Shown piece by piece: positions 1 through 9,729 of a DNA stretch of 64,000 nt (within the stretch, counting starts at the first letter, position 1; the number at the start of each line of letters is the position of its first letter). Source of the DNA: Rhypophila decipiens (taxonomy: Eukaryota > Ascomycota > Sordariomycetes > Sordariales > Naviculisporaceae); contig MU858053.1 in NCBI GenBank assembly GCA_033297075.1, forward strand, positions 434,001 through 498,000, written 5' to 3'. Both the position numbers and the translations under genes were made by a program. The notes beneath the pieces were generated by a model. That model was not told the origin of the DNA. It made no database searches and saw only the letters and a program-made list of their open reading frames with translations.

Positions 1-2002
1 GGTGTCGGGTCCGGACTGCGCTAGTGATGTGCTGGTAGAATTACCCACGCCTTGGGAAAAGCCTGTTCTAGACGTGGAGGCGGTGTCGTTGGATGCGCGA
101 GACCCAGAGTGAGCAGTGGCAGTGGTGGCCATATCACCATGGCTTGGAGATGGATTGCCAGTTACCGTCACCGTGACGTCCTCAGAGCTTGTGATGGCAT
201 CCGACCGCGAGTGTGGGATGGATGGCTTGGGCGGTTGAGTCCCAGGCTGGCCAGTGGCCGTTACCGTAACATCTCCAGGGCCCGTGGACGTCCTTGAACT
301 GGACTGATGGAAAGGCGACTGTGGAAGTGCAGATGTGAAAGGAGGCCGAGAGCCCGTCACAGTCGTATTGCCAACGTATGCAGAATGAGATGGGTGTGTT
401 GAAGATTGACCGACAGGAAGAGCAGAGGCAGTGACGGTTACATTGCCACGGACTGCAGAGGGCTCCGCCGATGAAAGAGAGAAAGACGACCGGGGAGGTT
501 GGAAGGTGACGGTCTTGGGACCTGATTCTTGCCGTGTTGTAGGCCAGACCGTGACTGTGCCCGGCTCGGGCTCGGTCGTCTCGGTCACGGACGGAGGCAG
601 GACGGTGACTGTCCGAGGACCCGAGGGCTGGCTTCCGGAGCTGGCGCTTGACACGGAAGGCACGGGAGGCTCAACTGTAACGGTCTTGGGCGGGGGAATT
701 GGCACCGCCGAATCATTGGAAGCTTGCCGACTCGTCGACAGATGCGGGGTCGGCCACGGAGGGAATACGGTAATGGTGACCGGGCCGGTGGGCGGTGCAT
801 GTGTCCATGTCACATTGGTATGAGAGCGGTTGGATGATGGCCACGCCGTCACCGTGATGTAGCCGCGAGTGGAAGAAGAATTTGTGCCGAGGGACGTGTT
901 GGTTGCCACAGGCATGGAGCTGGAATAACATGTCAACCTCAACGGTACTGTCGTGCAACCTGACGTGTAACCAGAAACCTAAACTTACCTCGGACTTGCA
1001 AAAGGGGTGGAGCTTATAGCTGAGCTTGTCGAGCCCGATGTCGTATTCGAACGACAAACACCAGGTGTGATGGCGCCGAAAATGCACCGACACGAGGTCG
1101 AACAAAGGCTGACAGGAGTCCCATTCGCAGGGCCGTCGTCGCATTCCTCGTTGTAGTCAGTCTCGGTGATGTTGTTGCCACAGCCAGCCGGTGTAGCGCC
1201 GCGGGCAATGATGTACGGGATGCCAGAGGTGCCGTCACCAAAGGATGTCTCTCCGGGCCCTGTTGCGTTCAGGGCAATCGCCAAGGCCTGGAAACCGCGG
1301 GACCCCGTGTTGGGGAACTCTGTGAAGGCCTCGTGGACACTGCAGTTCCAGTTGCTCGCCATCTCGTCGGTAAGCGAGGTCATGACGTCGTGCCTGGCAA
1401 CCAGATGGGCTTTGTTCAGACAAGGACGGCTCAGGTTGCCCCTGACTTGGAAGTTGCCAATCTCAGAAAGAGCATCGATTGCCACGGGCGCAGCCGTGCT
1501 CTGGTAGTAGCACGACAGCGACATGTACATGCCGGTCCCGTTCTCGTTGGTCGATACCAGCCTGAGGGAGTCCTTCATCATGGCATCCGCGCCCGCCAGC
1601 TTGTACCACTTGTAGTGAAAAGAAGGATCCGTGCCGATGATGACAATGTTGCCCGTCACGGCAGGCGACCACACCCGCTTGGTCTCTTCCAGGAACTTGA
1701 TGGTATTGAGGCTGGTGTTGCATTGGGGGTCCGGGATGATGATTGCCTTGTATTTGGCAAAGTCGGCCGTCGTCATGCGGTACCACTCGGCCTCGTCCTT
1801 GCACACATGGGCTGCCAGACTTGTCAGCTCTTTACTTCCGATGAGTGGGGGATTGGGTATACGCGCCTGTGAGCCCGAGTTTGGTTGCTTGATCATGTTC
1901 CGAGTAGTTCAGTCCTTGCATGTAAGGAAACAGCAGGTCTTGTGCTAGAGCGAGGCTCAGCCATCCTGACAGTGTCCACAGCAGGAAATTAAAGGTTCTC
2001 AT
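1..2002 (-). CDS. Secreted cell-wall-type protein with Cys-rich EECDDG module and VTVT repeats (3' end beyond window)
   Basis: Exons (minus strand): 2002-1863, 1819-989, 919 to the window edge; at least 630 residues. The start at 2002 gives a signal peptide (hydrophobic FNFLLWTLSGWLSLALA, cut before QD). A globular domain follows (key strings MTTADF, IIPDPQCN, GNIVIIGTD). Then comes a Cys-rich segment with NEECDDG and CSTSCRC that resembles the DUF4215/Myxococcus-type Cys-rich repeat. The last exon is a Ser/Thr/Pro-rich stalk with about ten VTVT-like units (TVTVEP, TVTVLP, TVTVWP, DVTVTVTG) and many N-glycosylation sites, as expected of a cell-surface protein. Intron 988-920 has GTAAGT and CCAG and is convincing. 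The first intron (1862-1820, 43 nt, GTATAC/CAAG) was chosen because it joins the signal-peptide frame to the main frame; it is short, and the branch site GCTGAC almost touches the acceptor. A frameshift is the alternative. Function is not known; wall anchoring or adhesion is inferred. The stop codon is not in the window. Confidence 0.75.
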
Positions 2003-2293
2003 TGGGGTGACAGCAATAATAGCAGGGCTAAAGGAAAGTGTCGGTGTGCCAGTGGCAAAAAGCAATCTTGTGCGTATATCTTGAGCGAATATGCACGTCT
2101 AGAAACGAGGGACGGGAAGGGGAAGGCCAAAGGAGTGACTTGCGCGTAAACAACCTCTCCAGCTCGTGATGGGCCGAGGGAGGAGAGGCGGCCTATTTCA
2201 ACAGGAGAATAGGACCATGGTCCCTGAGATTAACCAGAGTCAATGTAACGAGGAGCATGGACAAGCATCGCGGCCGAATGGTCATGTCTGATT

Positions 2294-2312
2294 TATATAT
2301 GGGTATATATAG
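2294..2312 (-). promoter_or_regulatory. TATA-rich element upstream of the VTVT-repeat protein gene
   Basis: Two TATATAT runs separated by GGG lie about 300 bp upstream of the start at 2002. Position and composition fit a core-promoter TATA region, but no transcript data support it and AT-rich runs occur elsewhere between genes. Confidence 0.3.
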
Positions 2313-4600
2313 CTCCGAGGACTCACACATCTAGTGCTGCGTCCAGCTGCAGATGTGGTGATTGCGTTGTGAAGTGCCCATCATGCACAGAACAAGCCAC
2401 GAGAGGTCAAGGTAAAACAATATAATAACAATAATCCACCTTGTAGATTTATTGCCCTGCCCAGCCCAGCCAACATCTTTTCGAGCTTCATGCGCACTTG
2501 CCCAGACGTCAAAGATTGATCAGGCAGACTTGTCCTCCAAGGCTCGATCCAGTACATTACAGCAAAGTGACACAGGCTGGAGCAAGACAGCCAGGACTCA
2601 ACTTGGGGTCTCAAACAGATCTTGGTGATGGTCGTCATGGTGGTGATGAGTTGAAAACACACAACCCCACAACCTCACAACCATTCGCTCACTGTCAAGT
2701 CGGCATGAACGGATTTCCACGACAGAGATCCAACCATGGTGCTGTATCATGTTGGCAGTATGGTATCCAAGTATAGTCCAAACAAGGCCACTTGCTGGAC
2801 TGCTTGGAAACCCCAGGCAGCAACAACCATTGCCTTGTCAGAATCCTCGGATGAGGGCAGCGACGAGGTGGGCGAACAATTGTTTTTTTCGTCCGTGCTG
2901 TAGGTAGAAGCTGAACAAGCAAGCAATGAGACAGGCCCGCCCGTGGTATAAGACAAGGAACGGAGACATGCCTCGGGACGTGATGCGGGCAGCCCTGTGA
3001 ATCGCCGCGATCCTCTCAGGTATCCAGAGATTGCAACTCGAGACACGGATTTGTTGTGATACCGCGCCCTCCATGTTTTGTTCGTTCCAACTTGGAGCCT
3101 CGACAAAGACTCGAGGGCGATTGGACGGAAGCCGCAGGCATCAGAAAAGTCGCCTCTCTGCGGGCCTAAAGCTGTCTTCGTTTAGGAGGGCAGGTCTCGG
3201 CGAGATATTTGGTGAATCTACGGCGCGAACCATGTCGAGTGAGCATAACAGAAAAGGGGAAACCTCGTAGTATTCTGGTCATCTGGGCACGGGATTTGAT
3301 TGGACTGTTGAGATGTACTCATATGCAGCAAAAGATGCACTCGATCGGCTGCAGATGGACGTGCATATTGCAGATGCGAGAAGTCGTCTTTTCGATACCC
3401 GGGGACGACCATTGTTCGATGCGAGTCGATGGCAGGTTGCCAACGCCGAAGATTCCGTCTTCTGGTTTCGGTGTTAAGGTTGAGGATTCTCGCACCTAGT
3501 CGGAGATGATGCGGCATGTTTTCTGGTTTTTTCTTTGTTTTGTGGTCTCCATCAGAACCAAGGCGAGCGATTGATGTCTGTCCCATTTTCCAACTGGGTC
3601 CTTAGTCACCTTGCTGTTACCTCTTGTCGCTCTTTTGTGAATTCTCTCGAACCTTGTAGGCTCTTTTTATGGCGCAGCATCAAAGAGGAAAGCGATGGGC
3701 TGCAGAAACCGATATGTTGGCAACTGTTATTTAAGAAAATAAAGTAAAAGATCCAGGAACCGCAGGGAACAAACTTTTCTCGTTTGTACGCATATAAGAT
3801 TACAGTAATATACGGTACTATACAGTTTTACCAACCAGGTGGTCTTGCTGACCTGAATTACCACAACCTTAACATGAAGTTCCCGATGTCCAAGGTGGTA
3901 CTCATCAGCTCCATGTACCTCCTCCGTTCGTACCTGGTCTCTTGCACTACCAGTATTCACATGACTGCACCATTGGAACCAATCATGGGCTCTTCCCTCA
4001 CATACGCAGCGGTAGTCTCAGTGGCTGTGGTTGCCACGATTGTGCTCTCACCCGTATTGTTACGACCCGTAACCCGTATTCGCGTGGGTCCACAGCTTAC
4101 ACATCAACCTCTTTTCGTCATCTACCTACCTCGACCAACGTCCGCCCCAACCGCAACCACCAACCAACCAGGTATTCTCATACTGAACTCTTGATAAGGT
4201 ACGTGATGAAACTTACTCATCCTTGTATCAATTGTTATACTCTGAACAAATGCAGAGTTTAGGTTCATAGATGGAATATCCCGGCGCCTCAACGTGGGCT
4301 TCGTTGATCTGCAAAGCCCATCCATCCATCCACCGGCCATCCTGCCTGCCTGCATAGGAGACATCACCCGTCAGTCTGGAAGGGTGTCAGAGCCGCGACC
4401 TTGATAGACGGTAGATCCCGTGGCCCACTTCAACACGGGTCTTGAGCCCTTGGAGACGACCAAGCTAAAAAGAGAAGATGCACCCCGATCTTTCCTGTTT
4501 TCAGTGACAATTTCCCGTTGAGACCTAGTCTGCTGCCCAAGTATTCACATATTGTCGAAAATTACCAGAGACCAAGATCACGGACCGTTGGGGAGTCGCG

Positions 4601-4601
<1 letters not shown>

Positions 4602-4631
<30 letters not shown>

Positions 4632-4634
4632 CTT
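4602..4634. repeat. (CTT)11 microsatellite
   Basis: Eleven uninterrupted CTT units in intergenic DNA; it produces the run of leucines or arginines seen in spurious reading frames here. Confidence 0.95.
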
Positions 4635-5963
4635 GTTCGTTTCCTGTCATTCATCCTCTGCTCCCTCTGCTCTCTTGGCATCTTGCTTTCTGCGGTACTT
4701 GAACTTCGTATAGTCAAATAGTAAAGGTTGTCTAACCTAGGCTGGTAGTGGCGAGCATACGGATATTGCCCATCACAGCGATTCAATAGTTATGGGTTGC
4801 GCATATGCAGGAACGGCCTTGTTTGTGACACGTTGGACCCTCCCTCGACCACCTTACACGATGCACGGTTCACGGTGGTTCTTTATTAGTCTTTGGACCG
4901 GCCGAGATGGAACATGAGTGAATCATGTATCTATTTTGCCACCTCACCCATCCATCGGCACTTTTCGAGTCGGGAAAGGCGTGAGGATAACTTGGGAAAA
5001 TTAGTCCACAGATACCGGTACCCATCCTCAAGTTCTCTGCAGCCTTCGTTCCATTTCGTGGGGGCTGTTAGCACTTAGGGAACAGCAATGTCACTTGTTG
5101 GATTGGTCCGGCCCTTAGCCCTCCATCCCGGTGGCTTTCCTTGTTGCGGCACAAATGATGGAAAATGCAGTCATGCCCGGCCACATGAGAGCCGCCGTTC
5201 TGCGCGGTCCTCATGTTTTCTATATTGCCAGCTGAAAGTGGACTAGAAGCCAGACACGCCCCCCTCGACCTCCTTGCTTCTCTCATTCTTGTTGGCTACC
5301 AGGCCCGGAGCCGACTGTACACCTCGCCTCCATCCAGCCCTTCGGGGCCGGGCTGTGCTTCCGTCCGATGGGCAATATCAACTATCGCTCCCTCCTACCC
5401 ATCATTCTCATCACGCCGGCGATCATGCTCACTGTAGTCGTCCAGCATGGATGCCTTCAGCCCAGGCGATGTTTCTTACTGGCCCAAGAACCCACGGCTC
5501 CGAGCCATCGTAATCAAGGCACCCATCGATCCGGCCTCTTTCTCCTTCACTTTTATGCTGTCATCTTGTCCAGTCCAGCTGTACCGTCCAATCAGGTCTA
5601 CTTCTTGCCATACCTCCTCGAGGGCACAGCGAATTTGATGGGAAATTTTGATATCCCCATCGAAGCTCGACGTCATTACAGCAATGCCGTCGGCCTAGAT
5701 CTTTGTTGATCTTCCGGAACTCCAATCGTAGTCATCAACGTCTTAGCGAGCGAGATATCCTCGGTGTCAAAACAGAGCCAAGTCGCGAGTCGGTGAACGC
5801 TACCACACCCAGGGCCTCATCATGCTAGGTACCAGCTTGAATCATCAGATATAAGAACGGAACTGCCTTCAAAGTTTTTTTCATGGTTCCAGGCCAGGGA
5901 GATCTGATGCTCAGAAGTTCTTGTCTTGGAGGTCTGCCGATAGTCGATTGCTACATCGTTGCC

Positions 5964-7301
5964 ATGGGCCAAAACATATCCCGGGCTGCCTTGGATGGGC
6001 TTCTTGCAAAGACACATGTTGAGCATGCCTTGGTCCAGCCAGATGATAACCACAACGACATACCCACCGTAAGACATCCCGTCATAACAACTTCTGCTCT
6101 TTATAGCGCCTTTAATAGCATGCTGACCTTGTTCCACTCAGTCTTTGGCTACCGTGGTCTACCTCGATGGGACACCCGACGACCTTCGTGCTACATACGA
6201 GTCTCAGCAAGCAGGCCTCTTGTCTTGGTCGCCATCACCGGAAAATATCACGGACAAGGAGGGCAGGGCGCAGTTTCTAGGCGACGAAAGGTAATTACTC
6301 ATGGCCAGCCTTTTCCCACACCCCTGGTATTTTCCGGCCTACTGACCCGCTCGTACAGGTTTCAGAGAGCCTACTTGACATATTTTAGCATGGAAAATGG
6401 CAGGTTGGCCGGAAATGCTAGAGCTCTTGCCATGTGCCATTTGCTCACCGGAGCAAAACCACTGATCTATGGTCTCTTTGGCGGCCTTGGACGGCCGCTG
6501 GTATTTCTGAGCGACGGTATGGAGCTGCAGACGGCGGTGATGGTCGTCGAGTCTCTGACGCTGGCGGCCGTCGACTGGACCGAGCCCATCTACGACATTC
6601 TGACGACCCCCCAGGTGCCGAGGCAGGCTCGGGACTTCTCCCTGCCCGCAGAGATAATAGGTCGGCTCGCCTACGACGGACGATTCAGCGGCATCATGAA
6701 GTCCGGTCCTGGTTTCCTGGGCGTCTCACAAGTCTTTGCCAACACGGCTGCCAAGGCGGCCATTGTCGACTACCTGCATCAGCTGGACTGCCGCGATCCG
6801 GTCGAAGCCCTCGAGGAAATCTCGCGTCACTCGGTCTTGCTTCTCTGTGCGACACATAAACCGGCGGCGCCAGCGTTTGACTTTTACCTCTCGTATATCC
6901 CCACACTGATTAATAGCGTCAGGGTACTTTTGGTCGAGTTTGAGGAGGTACATCATCAGGTTCTCATACTACGCGGACTGTGGCTGCTGGTTATCTTGCT
7001 CTACATCACGCAGCTCAGACCGGTCGTCAATCCGCAACTCTTGTTTTCGGTATCGATGCCTCCCCAGAATATCAGCTGGCATGCCCTTTTTGACCAACTT
7101 CGGCGCCGAGACGCAGCAGCGCGCGAGTCTGTCCGCGACATGCAACTTCTTCGTACGCTGAGGAGTTTGTGGGAGCTCGGAAAGGCCGATGGCGAAGGGG
7201 GCAGGCTACACCTCCAAGCGGCGTGGAAACTGACTTCACAGTGGAAAAAGTGGGCAGGCCTAGAAGGGGAGAGGGAGGAGACGCTCAACATTCGTCTCTG
7301 A
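5964..7301 (+). CDS. Questin-oxidase-like (AflY/GedK family) protein, histidine-poor variant
   Basis: Exons 5964-6068, 6142-6290, 6359-7301; 398 aa. Both introns are clean: 6069-6141 (GTAAG, branch GCTGAC, TCAG) and 6291-6358 (GTAATT, branch ACTGAC, ACAG). The start at 5964 has a strong context (GCCATGG); an upstream in-frame ATG at 5883 adds 27 unconvincing residues. The spliced protein follows the questin oxidase-like family throughout: N-terminal LLAKTHVEH, the HN-x-IP block, LDGTPDDLRATYE, a FLGDERFQRAYLTYF block, GLGRPLVFLSDGMELQ, and the C-terminal LRG-x-W-x-LVILLY plus RP-x-VNPQLL. Family members act as Baeyer-Villiger-type oxygenases in polyketide pathways such as questin, aflatoxin and geodin. 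Positions I recall as histidine (HNHI-x-HH and HPLIHL) read HNDIPTS and RPLVFL here, so catalytic activity is doubtful. No polyketide synthase or other pathway gene lies nearby. Confidence 0.82.
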   Translation: MGQNISRAALDGLLAKTHVEHALVQPDDNHNDIPTVRHPVITTSALYSAFNSMLTLFHSVFGYRGLPRWDTRRPSCYIRVSASRPLVLVAITGKYHGQGGQGAVSRRRKVITHGQPFPTPLVFSGLLTRSYRFQRAYLTYFSMENGRLAGNARALAMCHLLTGAKPLIYGLFGGLGRPLVFLSDGMELQTAVMVVESLTLAAVDWTEPIYDILTTPQVPRQARDFSLPAEIIGRLAYDGRFSGIMKSGPGFLGVSQVFANTAAKAAIVDYLHQLDCRDPVEALEEISRHSVLLLCATHKPAAPAFDFYLSYIPTLINSVRVLLVEFEEVHHQVLILRGLWLLVILLYITQLRPVVNPQLLFSVSMPPQNISWHALFDQLRRRDAAARESVRDMQLLRTLRSLWELGKADGEGGRLHLQAAWKLTSQWKKWAGLEGEREETLNIRL

Positions 7302-8821
7302 CGATACTTACACGTTATGAGAAGGGTGTCTTGGCGGAGAAACTGGCAGCGACCGCTGGGCGGGAGTGCTAGTATGGACGGAGCAACAAAAGATGCATTT
7401 AGACCATGGCCATATTTCCGTTTTCCTACCTACTGGACCTGGTAGCTTGTAGTAGTAGTATACATAATATTGCCATTCAGATTGTTAAACACTAGCATAA
7501 AGATACATATAGACCAAAACATCAAAGGGATGTTTCAATTTCCCACGCAATAGCCACAGCGGATTTGATTTAGGTAGCTAGGTAAGAAGGCACCAGTTTT
7601 AGCTGCCACAGTTGTCCACACGATACTTTATTACTGTATATCGGCCCTACTGAGGCGCATGTTCCAGGCGTCAAACGGCGCTTGCGTTTAATGCGGCGAA
7701 AGTCGACACAGTTCCAAGGACGGCAGTGATCGTCGTGGGTAGTGGTTGGTGTCCAAGATACCGGTACAGCATACCTTATACACTGTACATGTCGTCACAA
7801 ACCTCTTCACCGGCCTGTCGGGATCCACGTCCTTCGCCTGCCTTAACCCCGGTTGACACTTTACACTACTTCGCAGCCCGGCAGTTATTCTACCGCCGCT
7901 CGCGAAAACCCGAAACACCATGCAGCAAGATCTGCCTGGCTTGTCATCAAGTCTTAGCTAAGATGGACTCTTTTGGTCGACTAGATTACTCACTTCCAAT
8001 ACACCCCTCTAGTCTTTCGAGATAGTTTACGTACCTTCTGTACCCAGATCAGGTTCTGCCACACATTGGGAGAACGATAACGAAAGCGACAGACAGACCT
8101 CCGTATGTACATGTGTCTTTGCTGCATGATCACACATAGCCGATGCTACATACCTTTCAGTTCTACCCGCGCGGGACCCCCACCTTCCTCGTGACGAACG
8201 ACTGTGTTGAAACAGAGGAGAAGGAACAGGTACCTACTCCGTAGGTACCTGTTTACCGGTATGTAAATTTACCCAAATCTCGGTCGGGAGATTTGTAATC
8301 AAACCTGACCTGCCTGCCCTGGGCTGGTGAACCTAGATATTTTCTACCTATCTGAGGTCCAGACTCTTCAAGTTGTACCCATAATTACCATAACCACCTA
8401 CCTACAGATACTTCTACGAGAAATTTGTCAACCGCCCAGCCAGCCCAGGCACCTAGAACTCCTCCAGGTCTAGCTTTTATCGTGAACCAGGCAAACCCAT
8501 AACAACACAAGATCGGTTATTACTCACCGCATGATATCATTTACTCTTACTAACGACATCAAACCCAATTTCCTTCTGCCTTTGGTATTTTTCTCATGCG
8601 TGGGAAGCTAAAACACAATTCCCATCGGGGATAGTCGGGGCCTCCGGAGTTTGTTACCACACGATTCCTTCCACGAGCAGTTGGTTAGTTAGTCAGTCAG
8701 TCAGTCACCTTCTGACTCTGCTGAAAACAAGTAACGTACCCATCAAGTTTCCTGTGAACCAGCGAGCCCCCGAGTCCCAAGTCGGCGGTGAAGGCCCCCA
8801 AGACTTTTGCTTTCCTTGGCT

Positions 8822-8871
8822 GGTATGTATGTATGTATGTAACCTGCACCTACCTACCTACCTACCTACCT
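8822..8871. repeat. Compound (GTAT)n / (CTAC)n microsatellite
   Basis: A run of about four to five GTAT units is followed after ten bases by about five to six CTAC units. Further isolated TACCTACC words lie nearby at 8220-8250, 8400 and 9030-9065. Confidence 0.9.
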
Positions 8872-9676
8872 GTATGTGACGTGAAAGGGGCGAAAAGATG
8901 GATAACGGCTTGATCGGTTAGGAAATGTCTTCAATCTCTGCGAGCGCACTGATTCTGACCGGTCGGGTTAGCACATGAGACGTCGGGCGTCATGCAGAAG
9001 AGATGGACAAATGGCCAGCTGCGAGGTCAAGGTAGGTAGGTGGCTAATAGTTGGGACCTACCTACCTGATACAATGGTGAGGCTGTTCATGATGAGGCTG
9101 GATTGTAAGATATGTCGTGTAACGCTCGATGGGGATGGGGGGACACGGAACTAACTCTCGTTGACAGCAAGATAAGGACAAGAGTCATGGTTGTTTTCCT
9201 CGAGACGGACACGAGTATCTACACCGCCAGAGATAGATATCCTGGATGGAACAGCGGAGGGGCGGCAAGAGGGAGGCAAATGATGACCGCCGCCGCGGAT
9301 GATTGCATAGCTTCCGGGCTGCTGCTCACTTGCCTGCCGCCTGTTTGTGAACTCGAGGATATTGCCTCCAATGTTGTCCAGGTTAATGAGGGTAGACGAC
9401 GGGACAAAGCACCTTCGTTCACTAGGGGTCGAACAAAACGAGCGACGCACGCTGCGGTCTGATTTCTTAGCTTCCACAACACAAATCAAGTTTTCGGTGA
9501 TGAGACGTCAGACAGAATTGGTAGAGACTCTGTCCAAGAAGTGGCAATATATTTATCATCATTATATGAGCATTATAGACAAGATCCAACTGCTTTGGTA
9601 TTAATTTAAGAAAAGACAATGGGAAATATCACCCCCTCACTAACAAAAAGAATTTTGAGAATGATACGCTAGTAAA

Positions 9677-9698
9677 AGAGAGAGAGAGAGAGAGAGAG
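9677..9698. repeat. (AG)11 dinucleotide repeat
   Basis: Eleven AG units about 30 bp downstream of the LCCL gene stop codon, probably in its 3' untranslated region. Confidence 0.9.
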
Positions 9699-9729
9699 CA
9701 GAGCAAGAAGAAAAACATACATCTTCCAA

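Larger units (their letters stand above)
2003..5963. other. Intergenic, about 4 kb, no convincing gene
   Basis: Several open frames of 70-120 codons occur on both strands, but none has a recognisable domain, a plausible intron pattern or a signal peptide. A (CTT)11 run is at 4602-4634, and the decamer ATACCGGTAC is at 5012-5021. The minus strand between about 5480 and 5830 reads in short protein-like patches broken by stops, which could be a decayed gene, but no family could be named. Confidence 0.6.
7302..9729. other. Intergenic, 2.4 kb, rich in TACC/GTAT simple repeats
   Basis: No credible gene; the longest frames (about 115 codons near 9112-9489) overlap on both strands and show no domain. 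The stretch carries many copies of TACC/GGTA words, ATACCGGTAC at 7758-7767, GTCA repeats near 8690, GTAT and CTAC tetranucleotide runs near 8820-8870, and (AG)11 at 9677-9698. Confidence 0.6.

Noticed and set aside
431..823. Plus-strand open frame with TVTV-x-G repeats
   Set aside because: It is the reverse-strand image of near-palindromic T-V codons; the minus-strand frame continues spliced coding exons with a signal peptide.
5883..5963. Upstream in-frame ATG of the questin-oxidase-like gene
   Set aside because: The 27 extra residues do not resemble the family, and the ATG at 5964 has a much better context and matches the usual N-terminus.
6069..6358. Unspliced reading through both introns of the questin-oxidase-like gene
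   Set aside because: The frame happens to stay open, but good donor, branch and acceptor sites exist, and splicing restores the conserved LDGTPDDLRATYE block in another frame.
9112..9489. Overlapping frames of about 87-116 codons on both strands
   Set aside because: No domain, no start context and mutual overlap; typical chance frames in GC-balanced DNA.
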